In this document: piece by piece, positions 1-7,093 of the stretch
How the letters are laid out: every line of letters starts with the position of its first letter
Numbering within the stretch: the stretch's first letter is position 1
Source: an uncultured Verrucomicrobiales bacterium
Lineage (GTDB): Bacteria; Verrucomicrobiota; Verrucomicrobiia; Verrucomicrobiales; DEV007
Direction of reading: 5' to 3'
Length of the DNA stretch: 45,238 nucleotides
Assembly: GCA_937922595.1 (NCBI GenBank)
Contig: CALAIY010000102.1
Coordinates: 1 to 45,238, forward strand
Position numbers and translations under genes: made by a program
Notes under the pieces: model-generated
The model's input: only the letters and a program-made list of their open reading frames with translations
Databases searched by the model: none
Told to the model about the DNA's origin: nothing

Positions 1-2
1 TC

Positions 3-455
3 CCGGTGGTGGGTGTGGCGCGCGAGGTGCTGGAGGAGGAGATTGAGGTGGGGGGTGAGATTCTGCGATTTAGTGCTGCGAGTGTGGGGAATCCGCATTG
101 TGTGGTGCTGCGGGATGAGGTGACGAAGGAGGATGTGTGCAGGCTGGGGGCGCTTCTCGAGGTGGAGGAGCGGTTTCCGAATCGGACGAATGTACAGTTC
201 GTGAAGGTGGTGGATCGGAGTACGATTCAGATCGAGATCTGGGAGCGGGGCGCGGGATATACGTTGGCTTCAGGAAGTAGCAGTAGTGCGGCGGCTGCGG
301 TGGCGCACAAGCTGGGGCATTGTGATTCCGAGATTACGGTGCGGATGCCGGGTGGCGAGATCGGGATTTCGATCGGGGCGGATTTTGCAATCCGAATGGT
401 GGGTGGGGTGACTCGGGTGGGGAGTGGTTTCCTCCGTGAGGAGGTGTTGGCTTAG
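3..455 (+). CDS. dapF: Diaminopimelate epimerase-like protein, C-terminal part (cut by window start)
   Basis: The frame is open at the left edge, so only the C-terminal ~150 residues are present. DapF interconverts LL- and meso-diaminopimelate in the lysine and peptidoglycan precursor pathway by a two-cysteine, two-base mechanism. The family signatures GNPHCVV and IWERGAGYTLASG are visible, followed by a glycine-rich end typical of the second DapF half-domain. The oddity is the catalytic loop: the usual G-E-T-L-A-C-G-T-G reads G-Y-T-L-A-S-G-S-S (bases 255-281), so the second catalytic Cys is Ser (codon 270-272) and the Glu is Tyr. The first catalytic Cys would lie outside the window. Codons are strongly G-rich. 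It ends four bases from the convergent PAP2 gene. Family assignment is firm; epimerase activity on diaminopimelate is doubtful and another racemase role is possible. Confidence 0.85.
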   Translation, partial: PVVGVAREVLEEEIEVGGEILRFSAASVGNPHCVVLRDEVTKEDVCRLGALLEVEERFPNRTNVQFVKVVDRSTIQIEIWERGAGYTLASGSSSSAAAAVAHKLGHCDSEITVRMPGGEIGISIGADFAIRMVGGVTRVGSGFLREEVLA

Positions 456-459
456 CTTT

Positions 460-1251
460 CTAGAAGCGGAAGCGCCCGGTGAGCATGAGGCCGCCGTCTC
501 CGGTGGAGGCGAGGCCGAGGCGGAGCTCATCGGGGTGGCGGTCTTGGTAGACGCGCTTGGTGGCGAGGTGGGCGGCGATGCCGAGGGCGAAGCTTCCGAC
601 GAGGTCGGAGGGGAAGTGGGAGCCGTTTGAGATGCGCTGGAGGGTGGTGGCGGTGGTGAGGGCTGCGGGGATGAGTGCTGGCTTCCAGCCGTAGGCGTCG
701 AAGGTCTTCAGGGTGAGGATGGTGGGGGCAAGGACGTGGCCGGAGGGAAAGGAGGATTGGCCGCGGATGCCGGTGTCGAAGAAGCCGGAGGGTTCGTCGC
801 CAGCTTGGACGCGGGGGCGCTGGTGGAAGCCGAATTGTGAGAGTATGAGTGTCTCGGTGTAGACGAGGGTCATTGCGGAGAAGGTCTCGATGGAAAAACG
901 GCGCAGCTTTTCGTCGTTGAGCTTTCTTGCGAAATAGTGGGTGACGATGGGTGTGAAGGTGGCGAAGAGGGCGATTTCATCGCCGATGAAGTCGAGGGTG
1001 GAGCCTTCTTCGAAGGCTGAGTTTTGGTCGAGGGAATCGAAGAGCTGGCGGTCGTGGCGGTCGGTGGCAAAGGTGAGTGCGCCGCCGATGAGAAGGCTGT
1101 TTCGCGCAGCGGGGTCGATGAGTTGGGTGTAGGAGGCTTCGGTGGCGATGGAGAGGCTTTCTCGGAAATCGCCCCAAAAGGTAAAGGGGGCGTCTTCGGC
1201 GTGGGCGAGGGAAGAGGCGGCGGCGAGGATGGTGGCAAGGAGGATTCGCAT
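460..1251 (-). CDS. Secreted PAP2-family phosphatase-like protein
   Basis: A 263-residue protein with a signal peptide (residues 1-18, cleavage after AHA). PAP2 enzymes dephosphorylate lipid phosphates such as phosphatidate or undecaprenyl pyrophosphate, or act as acid phosphatases. Two of the three PAP2 motifs are clear: SSFPSGH (residues 167-172) and R206-x5-H212-x3-D216. The first motif, K-x6-R-P, is incomplete: R145-P146 is there but Ser138 stands where the Lys should be. This loss is known in some PAP2 relatives and leaves activity uncertain. The C-terminal ~25 residues end in an aromatic Arg-Phe-Arg-Phe pattern with alternating residues that could be a last outer-membrane beta strand (inference). 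It converges with the dapF-like gene and is preceded on its strand by CstA-like remnants. Confidence 0.85.
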   Translation of the reverse strand: MRILLATILAAASSLAHAEDAPFTFWGDFRESLSIATEASYTQLIDPAARNSLLIGGALTFATDRHDRQLFDSLDQNSAFEEGSTLDFIGDEIALFATFTPIVTHYFARKLNDEKLRRFSIETFSAMTLVYTETLILSQFGFHQRPRVQAGDEPSGFFDTGIRGQSSFPSGHVLAPTILTLKTFDAYGWKPALIPAALTTATTLQRISNGSHFPSDLVGSFALGIAAHLATKRVYQDRHPDELRLGLASTGDGGLMLTGRFRF

Positions 1252-1426
1252 GGGAAGGGGATCGGCAGGAGCGCGCGTCTTCTGGGACGCGGCTACGGAG
1301 TGGAGGAAGTGGGGGCTCTAGTATTCCCTTGGTTTTGGGCCAGGTGATGATGGCTTTGGTGGTCATCCAGAAGGAGATGATGAGAAAGGCGAGCCCACCA
1401 GCGCACAAAACAGCGCTGGAACTCAT
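1252..1426 (-). pseudogene. Probable C-terminal remnant of a membrane protein (possibly CstA)
   Basis: Starting at 1426, two bases after the stop of the upstream fragment, a frame encodes one hydrophobic helix (LAFLIISFWMTT) followed by a basic/Pro-rich tail (KAIITWPKTKGIL, then PPLPPL). It then runs without a stop into the PAP2 gene in the wrong frame, so no sensible C-terminus exists. The helix-plus-tail look resembles the end of a multi-pass transporter. Together with the CstA-like start just upstream it suggests a carbon starvation gene reduced to its two ends by internal deletion. A small independent membrane protein is the alternative. Confidence 0.3.
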
Positions 1427-1428
1427 CC

Positions 1429-1545
1429 CTATACGAGGGCTTCCGGATCGAGTTTGAAGATTTTGCGAGCGAGATACTTGCCGTAGGTGTGGTATGCGAT
1501 GATGTAGAGCAGCAGTGCACCGAGAGCGATCAGCAGAGTGGCCAT
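1429..1545 (-). pseudogene. N-terminal fragment of carbon starvation protein CstA-like transporter
   Basis: A 38-residue frame beginning ATG at 1545 and stopping TAG at 1429. It encodes one transmembrane helix with the pattern LLIALGALLLYIIAYHTYG followed by KYLARKIFKLDPEA. This pattern closely resembles the first helix and loop of CstA-family peptide/pyruvate transporters, which normally run to 500-700 residues with many helices. The conserved segment that should follow is missing. The simplest reading is a decayed or internally deleted cstA gene. That the fragment could be translated as a micro-protein cannot be excluded. The assignment rests on recalled family pattern only. Confidence 0.45.
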
Positions 1546-1618
1546 GGGTCGGAAGGGGAGGGGGATTTGTGTTCGCATCGTGTGGGGCGTCTGCTATGAA
1601 ATCTAACCGTTTTTTTCA

Positions 1619-3460
1619 ATGCTAGAAGGAATTATTTGGGAACAAGTCTTTGTCGGTGCAGTCGTGCTGGGCGTCTTTGTGGCGTTTCTTAAAGAGTGGT
1701 TTCCGCCGGATGTTACTGCGGTTGCTGCATTTGTGATTTTTCTCGTCACGGGCATGCTCGACGCTGAGGATGCCAGTGGTGTCTTTGGTAATAGCGCTCC
1801 GATCATTGTGGCGTGTATGTTTGTGCTCAGCGGTGCACTTGAGCGTACGGGGACGATTGAGGCTCTCGGGGGGTGGTTTGAGCGGGCTGCTGGCAAGAAG
1901 GAGACTCGCATTATTCTAGTCATGGCGCTGCTCGTGATTCCGCTCTCGGCATTTGTAAATAATACGCCGGTGGTCGTCGTGCTTATGCCCATCGTCATTC
2001 GGCTCTGCCGGAAGCTCGGGCTCATGGCATCACGCTTTCTCATTCCGCTCTCGTATGCGGCAATCGTTGGGGGCACCTGCACCATCATTGGCACATCCAC
2101 CAATGTCGTCGCCACAAGCACCGCTGCGGACATCGCTGGCACCGGCAAATATCCATCACTCGAAGAGCCTTTCGGGATGCTCGAAATCATGCCTCTCGGC
2201 TTGGCGTTCGTGGCCATTACGATGGTTTACCTGCTCACCATTGGCCGGAAACTCCTTCCTGACCGCACCTCGCTCGCATCGCTCATTGAGTCTGAAGAGG
2301 GTAAAGAGTTTCTCACGGAAGCTCGAGTTGCTGACAATTCTCCGCTTGTCGGTAAGCTCTTTACAGAAACACCGCTTAGTAAAATGCGGCGCGATCTCCG
2401 CCTCATTGAGGTCCGCCGTGATGGAATCCTTGTCCAGACGGCTCTCAATAAAGTTCGCTTTCGAGCTTCCGATCTCTTGCTCTTCAAAAGCCGACCCACC
2501 GGCGTCGTTTCCCTCAAAGAAATGGAGGGGATCTCCTTTTCCAATGACGACGACGAAGGCACCAATTTGGGGCTTGAAGACATGCACACCGAGACCGCGG
2601 TCCTTATGGAAGGCATTGTTGGTCCCCGCTCGCGCCTCCTTGGGCGCACCCTCAAAGAACTCAAATTTCGCCAGCGCTTTGGCGTCCTCATTCTCGCGGT
2701 TCACCGCCGGGGTGTAAACCTCCGAGAGCGCTTCGAAGACGTCCGCCTAGCCTTTGGTGACACCCTTCTCGTCGAAGGTCCACCGGATCAGATGCGCCGC
2801 CTCTTCACCGAAAAGGATTTCATCAACCTCAGCGTCCCTCGAGAGCGTCCCTTCCGGCGCTCCAAAGCCCCATTCGCCATCGGTGCTATCGCCATTTTTA
2901 TGGTGTTTGGAGCCCTCGGCACGCTTCCGTTTCTTCCGCTGGCCCTTGCCGCTGTCGTCATCGTTGTCGCGACCCGTGCCATCGAGCCTAACGAAGCCTA
3001 TGAATCTATCGAATGGCGTGTCGTCCTCCTTATTTTTGGGATGCTTGGCGTTGGGCGCGCCGTCGCTGAATCTGGCCTTGCTGCTAGTCTTGCTGTCGCG
3101 ACCGTCTCTGTATTTGAAGGCTATGGGGAAATTGTCGTCCTTTCCGTCGTTTATCTTCTCGCTGCCATTCTCACCGAGCTCATCAGCAATACCGCCGTCG
3201 CCGCCCTACTGGTGCCAGTCGCCGCCGCCGTGGCCGTAGCCCTTGGTTGTGATGCCCGCCCATTTGTCGTTGCCATCATGTTCGGTGCCAGCGCAAGTTT
3301 CTCGACGCCAATCGGTTATCAGACAAATACCCTCGTCTATGGCGCAGGTGGCTACAAGTTCGGAGACTTCGCTCGAGTCGGCCTTCCTCTCGCGATCCTT
3401 CTCTGGATCGTCGCCACCTTTCTTATCCCGATTCTGTGGCCACTCCATGGCTCTAATTGA
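1619..3460 (+). CDS. SLC13-family (DASS) transporter with two RCK_C/TrkA-C domains
   Basis: A 613-residue inner-membrane protein. SLC13/DASS permeases move dicarboxylates, sulfate or related anions, usually driven by sodium. The membrane core is split: helices at about residues 10-210 and 415-610. It carries the paired substrate/Na+ motifs, NNTP (114-117) with GTSTN (158-162) in the first half, and SNTAVAALLVP with TPIGYQTN in the second. Between the halves (about 225-400) lie two soluble RCK_C/TrkA-C type regulatory domains, the second around SRLLGRTLKELKF to GDTLLVEG. This layout is standard for the bacterial YfbS/SLC13-RCK group. Substrate is unknown. It stands alone, divergent from the CstA remnant. 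The plus strand is G-rich at its start and C-rich in its second half, an unusual switch inside one gene. Confidence 0.9.
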   Translation: MLEGIIWEQVFVGAVVLGVFVAFLKEWFPPDVTAVAAFVIFLVTGMLDAEDASGVFGNSAPIIVACMFVLSGALERTGTIEALGGWFERAAGKKETRIILVMALLVIPLSAFVNNTPVVVVLMPIVIRLCRKLGLMASRFLIPLSYAAIVGGTCTIIGTSTNVVATSTAADIAGTGKYPSLEEPFGMLEIMPLGLAFVAITMVYLLTIGRKLLPDRTSLASLIESEEGKEFLTEARVADNSPLVGKLFTETPLSKMRRDLRLIEVRRDGILVQTALNKVRFRASDLLLFKSRPTGVVSLKEMEGISFSNDDDEGTNLGLEDMHTETAVLMEGIVGPRSRLLGRTLKELKFRQRFGVLILAVHRRGVNLRERFEDVRLAFGDTLLVEGPPDQMRRLFTEKDFINLSVPRERPFRRSKAPFAIGAIAIFMVFGALGTLPFLPLALAAVVIVVATRAIEPNEAYESIEWRVVLLIFGMLGVGRAVAESGLAASLAVATVSVFEGYGEIVVLSVVYLLAAILTELISNTAVAALLVPVAAAVAVALGCDARPFVVAIMFGASASFSTPIGYQTNTLVYGAGGYKFGDFARVGLPLAILLWIVATFLIPILWPLHGSN

Positions 3461-3628
3461 GCCATTCTGTCGCGATTGAGAGAATAAACTGCTTGCTAGG
3501 ATTCGTCGCGAGGCCTACAAATCGCCGCCTCCGCCGTGCCGGAGGCGTTCAGAAACCCCCTGACACGCCTTCTCAGCGGCCATCACAGGCAGACTGGGAA
3601 GGGGACAGGGAGCAAAAAACTCCCCAAA

Positions 3629-4567
3629 ATGGCCAAGAAAAATCCTGCCAAGAAAACCGCGCCCGCGAAGAAGAAAGCTGCCTCAAAGAAAAAGAGCGCA
3701 GCCAAACCCAACGTGGCGAAGAAAAAAATCGCAAAGAAAGCTGCGTCAAAAAAGCCTGCTCCTAAAAAGAAGGCTCCAGTCAAGACCGCTTCTCCCAAGA
3801 AGAAAGCGCCCCCCCAAAAGGTCGCTTTAAAGAAAAAGGTGCCGAAAAAGAAAGCCGTACCTGCGAAGAAAAAAGTATCCGCGAAAAAGCCCGCCAAAAA
3901 AGCTGCGGCAAAAAAGAAGGCCGTCGTCACCACCGCCGTCGCAGCTGTAGCCGCCTCCACGGCAACCATCGCCGTAGCCCTCGGTGCCGGGAAAAAAGCC
4001 CCTGTGAAGAAGAAGGCCGCAAAGAAAGCCGCTGCCAGTGCTATCCCGGTGATGAGCGTGCAAGATGCCCTGGCCAATGGCTTTCTTGAGCCCGTCACCC
4101 CGCCAAAGACCCCTTACAAAGCGGCCTTCATTAAAAATCAGAAGCAAAAATTGTGGGATCTTCGCGATGATCTCATGGATGCCATGGCCGGCGTCACTCG
4201 AGACACCCTGCGCTCAGACAATGGTGGCAACGACGCCTCAGGCTCCGGAATGCACCAGGCTGATGCTGGCTCCGACGCCTACGACCGCGATTTTGCCCTA
4301 CAGCTGCTCGCCAACGAGCAAGATTCCCTCCACGAGATTGAATCCGCCCTCACACGAATCGAGCAGGGCTACTACGGAGTTTGTGAAATGACGGGCAATA
4401 AAATCGGTCAGCTTCGGCTCGAAGCCATGCCATTCTGCCGCTACACCGTGGAATACCAAGCTCAGTTGGAGCGTGAGCAAGCCCTTGTTGGCAAGGTGCA
4501 GACCCGTCCGCTAGAGCCCACATTTGGGAAAGATCTCACCGATAAACTAAAATCTTCGCTAGAATAA
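3629..4567 (+). CDS. DksA/TraR-like protein with long histone H1-like Lys/Ala N-terminus
   Basis: A 312-residue protein from ATG at 3629; an upstream GTG in frame (3536) would add 31 residues without family character and was not chosen. Residues ~1-150 are almost only Lys, Ala and Pro in KKAxxKK-type repeats, like bacterial H1-like nucleoid proteins, interrupted by a hydrophobic stretch (TTAVAAVAASTATIAVALG) near residues 99-118. The C-terminal ~145 residues match DksA/TraR: a coiled-coil region with LRDDLMDAM and NGGNDASGSGMHQADAGSD, then IEQGYYGVCEMTGNKIG and LEAMPFCRYTVEYQ. The zinc finger keeps only one Cys of each CxxC pair (CEMT, CRYT), so zinc binding is unlikely. DksA proteins bind RNA polymerase through the secondary channel; the tail could tether it to DNA (inference). 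Lies just upstream of rpmG and rpsR. Confidence 0.85.
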   Translation: MAKKNPAKKTAPAKKKAASKKKSAAKPNVAKKKIAKKAASKKPAPKKKAPVKTASPKKKAPPQKVALKKKVPKKKAVPAKKKVSAKKPAKKAAAKKKAVVTTAVAAVAASTATIAVALGAGKKAPVKKKAAKKAAASAIPVMSVQDALANGFLEPVTPPKTPYKAAFIKNQKQKLWDLRDDLMDAMAGVTRDTLRSDNGGNDASGSGMHQADAGSDAYDRDFALQLLANEQDSLHEIESALTRIEQGYYGVCEMTGNKIGQLRLEAMPFCRYTVEYQAQLEREQALVGKVQTRPLEPTFGKDLTDKLKSSLE

Positions 4568-4568
4568 G

Positions 4569-4596
4569 TTGCCCGGAGAAAATAACCGATTATACT
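4569..4596 (+). promoter_or_regulatory. Candidate sigma-70 promoter for rpmG-rpsR
   Basis: TTGCCC (4569-4574), a 16-bp spacer and TATACT (4591-4596) lie between the DksA-like gene and rpmG. The predicted start near 4603 gives a leader of about 27 nt before the rpmG ATG. Spacing and -10 are close to consensus; the call is by eye only. Confidence 0.45.
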
Positions 4597-4629
4597 CGCC
4601 GCCCCTCACTTTCCGACTTCAAAGAAGCC

Positions 4630-4803
4630 ATGGCCAGAGATAAGATCACACTAGAGTGCACCGAAGCACGCGGAGAAGGCAAAAGCCCTTCTCGCTACAT
4701 CACCACCCGCAACAAGAAAAGCCTGCGCACACCAGGCCGTCTTGAGAAGGTGAAATTCAACCCCGCGCTCAATCGCCGCACGCTCCACCGCGAGCTTCGC
4801 TAG
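4630..4803 (+). CDS. rpmG: 50S ribosomal protein L33
   Basis: A 57-residue basic protein, too short to stand out by length but clear by pattern: MARDKITLECTEA, SRYITTRNKK, RLEKVKFNPALNRRTLHRE. L33 binds 23S rRNA near the E site of the large subunit. This is the Cys-poor (C-minus) form: the two CxxC pairs of zinc-binding L33 are absent, with only Cys10 left. rpsR follows 39 bases later and a terminator ends the pair, so they probably form one transcript, perhaps also read from the DksA-like gene 62 bases upstream. Confidence 0.93.
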   Translation: MARDKITLECTEARGEGKSPSRYITTRNKKSLRTPGRLEKVKFNPALNRRTLHRELR

Positions 4804-4842
4804 TAGCCGGTTTACCCAACCTTTTCCTTTTTACCTCCCGCA

Positions 4843-5085
4843 ATGCCTGAGCCAAAAACAAAAGAGCGCCTCATCAGCTTCCGTAAGAACAATCGCCGTA
4901 TGCCGCGCCGCCGCATGGACGTGCCTCTTGTTCGAATCACTTTCATGGATCCTGAATTCCTTGCGCGTTTCACCTCCGAGACCGGCAAGATTCTTCCACG
5001 TCGCACCACTGGTGTCTCCGCGAAAATCCACCGCAAGGTCACTCGCGAGATCAAGCGCGCCCGCGCTGTAAACATCCTCCCGTAA
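4843..5085 (+). CDS. rpsR: 30S ribosomal protein S18
   Basis: An 80-residue basic protein with the S18 core: VPLVRITFMDPEFLARFTSE, then GKILPRRTTGVSAKIHRKV and REIKRARAVNILP. S18 pairs with S6 on the platform of the small subunit. It has no cysteine at all, so it is the zinc-independent form. It follows rpmG by 39 bases and is followed 31 bases later by a strong intrinsic terminator, making it the last gene of this transcript. S6 (rpsF), the usual neighbour, is not nearby. Confidence 0.94.
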   Translation: MPEPKTKERLISFRKNNRRMPRRRMDVPLVRITFMDPEFLARFTSETGKILPRRTTGVSAKIHRKVTREIKRARAVNILP

Positions 5086-5116
5086 CCACCACGGTTACGA
5101 GACCGGAATTTTCCTC

Positions 5117-5159
5117 ACCGCACCCGGGCTCTCTTATGATGCCCAGGTGCGGTTTTTTT
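5117..5159 (+). terminator. Intrinsic terminator after rpsR
   Basis: Nested hairpin: ACCGCACC (5117-5124) pairs perfectly with GGTGCGGT (5146-5153), and inside it GGGC (5126-5129) pairs with GCCC (5141-5144), followed by a run of seven T. It sits only 14 bases before the folE2 start codon, so folE2 needs either read-through or a promoter overlapping the hairpin (a TATGAT lies in its loop, 5135-5140). Confidence 0.85.
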
Positions 5160-5172
5160 ATGCCGTCTTAGA

Positions 5173-5955
5173 ATGAAGGAACTCAGCGACACCCAAAATC
5201 TCCCCGACGACCGCAACCTTGCGATCGACCGCGTCGGCATCTCCGAACTTTCTTGGCCCGTCGAGGTCGCCGAAAAAACCGGTAGCACCCAATCGACCGT
5301 CGCCAAGTGCTCGCTTGCCGTAGCGCTGCCTCACCACTTCAAAGGCACCCATATGAGCCGCTTCGTCGAAGCCCTCAGTCTTCACGGTCGCAGGCTCGAC
5401 GTCCGTGATATGGCCGAGCTTCCGCGCGAACTCCTCGCCCGCCTGGAGGCGGAAACCGCTCACGTCACCTTTCGATTCCCATTTTTCATCGAGAAAAAGG
5501 CACCCGTCACCGGCAAAGCCGGACTTCTCGATTACACCATCACCTTCGAAGTCGAGGCCAAAGCTGCTGCGGCTCTAGACTTCACCGTCACCGTCGAAGT
5601 TCCCGTGGCTACCCTCTGCCCCTGCTCAAAAGCGATTAGCGAATACGGTGCCCACAATCAGCGAGGTCTCGTCACCTTTGCCGTGAAATTCTCTGGTGAA
5701 CCTATTTGGATCGAAGATCTTATCCGCCTCGTCGAAGATTCGGCCAGCTGCGAACTCTACAGCGTACTCAAGCGCCCCGATGAAAAAGCCGTCACCGAGC
5801 GCGCCTACGAAAATCCCGTCTTCGTGGAAGACCTTGTCCGCAATGTAGCCTCTCGAGCCCAAGCGCATCCCGACATCGCCTGGTTCCGCGTAAAAGCAGA
5901 AAACTACGAAAGCATCCACAATCACAACGCCTACGCTGTGATCGAAAGCAGCTAG
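5173..5955 (+). CDS. folE2: GTP cyclohydrolase FolE2 (type IB)
   Basis: A 260-residue protein of normal length for FolE2, which converts GTP to dihydroneopterin triphosphate, the first step to folate and queuosine-type products. Family motifs are all present: HHFKGTHMSRF (residues 54-64), LCPCSKAISEYGAHNQR (148-164, with Cys149, Cys151 and His161) and ENYESIHNHNAYA (243-255). FolE2 replaces the zinc enzyme FolE and works with other divalent metals; in many bacteria it is induced under zinc limitation and sits with Cys-less ribosomal protein genes. Here it directly follows Cys-poor L33 and S18 and a DksA-like protein with a broken zinc site. A terminator 14 bases before the start codon suggests regulated read-through or an overlapping promoter. 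Confidence 0.95.
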   Translation: MKELSDTQNLPDDRNLAIDRVGISELSWPVEVAEKTGSTQSTVAKCSLAVALPHHFKGTHMSRFVEALSLHGRRLDVRDMAELPRELLARLEAETAHVTFRFPFFIEKKAPVTGKAGLLDYTITFEVEAKAAAALDFTVTVEVPVATLCPCSKAISEYGAHNQRGLVTFAVKFSGEPIWIEDLIRLVEDSASCELYSVLKRPDEKAVTERAYENPVFVEDLVRNVASRAQAHPDIAWFRVKAENYESIHNHNAYAVIESS

Positions 5956-5965
5956 CAACAGTAGG

Positions 5966-6000
5966 CCTTAAACCTTAAATCCTAAATCTTTGACCTTAAA
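5966..6000 (+). repeat. Short CCTTAAA-type repeats before murG
   Basis: Between folE2 and murG there are CCTTAAA (5966-5972), CCTTAAA (5973-5979), CCTAAAT (5981-5987) and CCTTAAA (5994-6000); the last overlaps the first murG codons. No function is evident; slippage or a binding site are both possible. Confidence 0.4.
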
Positions 6001-7093
6001 GATCCTCATCGCCTGCGGCGGAACCGGTGGCCATCTCTTTCCAGGAATTGCCGTAGCAGAAGCCCTCCGTGCCCGAGGCCACGAAACGCTCGCTCTGATT
6101 TCGGAAAAAGATATCGATGCGCTGGCTTCGAAAGGCTACAGCCATCTGAATTTTAAAAGCCTTCCTGCCGTCGGAATGCCGCGGAAGAAGCTCAGCCCCG
6201 CCATGCTGAAATTTGTTTTCCGCTATTTCGCTACCGTGAAAGAGTGCAAGAAAATCGCCCGCCAGTTCGGCGCAGACGCCGTCATCGGCATGGGTGGTTT
6301 CACCTCACTTCCGCCCGTGGCTGCTGGTAAAAAAATCGGAGCCAAAGCATTCGTCCATGATTCAAACGCCGTCCCCGGCAAGTCGAATCGCCGCACCGCC
6401 ACCTATTGCAATGAAGTCCTCCTCGGCTTCGAGGAGGCCAGTAAATTTTTCTCAGGCAGCAAAACCGCCGTCGTCGGCACACCCGTCCGCCCAGAAATGG
6501 ACGCGCTTCCCGATCGCGAAGCCGCCGCCGCAAATTTCCAGCTAGACCCTTCCAAGAAAACCGTCCTCATCATCGGCGGAAGCCAAGGCGCGCGCGGGGT
6601 CAATCTCGCCGTCGTTGAAGCCCTTCCCGCCCTTCGTGACGCCGGGGTTCAAGTGCTTCACTTCACCGGCCCCAAGGAATACGACGCTACAAAAATTCGC
6701 TACGATCGCGTCCCAGGCGGAGCAGGGAGCCACTTTCTAGCGCCCTTCTGCTCGGACATGCCCGCAGCCTACGCCGCTGCCCATCTTGTCGTCGCCCGCT
6801 CCGGTGCCTCCACTCTCGCCGAGCTTAGTTATTTAGGACTCCCATCAGTCCTCGTCCCGTATCCCTACGCCGCCGATAATCACCAGATGCGTAACGCCGA
6901 AGTATTCTCAAAAAAAGAAGCCGCCGTCCTCGCTCCCGAAGATACCCTCGTCGGTGGTCGCCTAGCTGAGATTCTCATCTCATTATTCGAAGACGAAGCA
7001 AAGCTTGCGAAACTCTCCACAAACTCTCGTAACCTATCCCACCGCGACGCCGCAGGAGCCATCGCCGAGCGCATCGAAAAAGCCTGCGTATGA
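5990..7093 (+). CDS. murG: UDP-GlcNAc:undecaprenyl-pyrophosphoryl-MurNAc-pentapeptide transferase MurG
   Basis: A 367-residue GT-B glycosyltransferase that turns lipid I into lipid II on the inner face of the membrane during peptidoglycan synthesis. The N-terminal glycine-rich loop GGTGGHLFPG (residues 10-19) binds lipid I phosphate; GMGGFTSLPPVAAG and HDSNAVPGKSNR follow. The C-terminal domain has GGSQGARGVN and the UDP-GlcNAc site around ARSGASTLAELSYLGLPSVL and PYAADNHQMRNA. Start is TTG at 5990, chosen because it immediately precedes the LKILIACGGTGGH strand; no ATG lies nearby. It overlaps murC-murB by four bases (ATGA), so the two are translationally coupled. Confidence 0.96.
   Translation: MTLKILIACGGTGGHLFPGIAVAEALRARGHETLALISEKDIDALASKGYSHLNFKSLPAVGMPRKKLSPAMLKFVFRYFATVKECKKIARQFGADAVIGMGGFTSLPPVAAGKKIGAKAFVHDSNAVPGKSNRRTATYCNEVLLGFEEASKFFSGSKTAVVGTPVRPEMDALPDREAAAANFQLDPSKKTVLIIGGSQGARGVNLAVVEALPALRDAGVQVLHFTGPKEYDATKIRYDRVPGGAGSHFLAPFCSDMPAAYAAAHLVVARSGASTLAELSYLGLPSVLVPYPYAADNHQMRNAEVFSKKEAAVLAPEDTLVGGRLAEILISLFEDEAKLAKLSTNSRNLSHRDAAGAIAERIEKACV

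Noticed and set aside
3536-3628. GTG start adding 31 residues to the DksA-like protein
   Set aside because: The added sequence has no family character; ATG 3629 begins the Lys/Ala tail directly.
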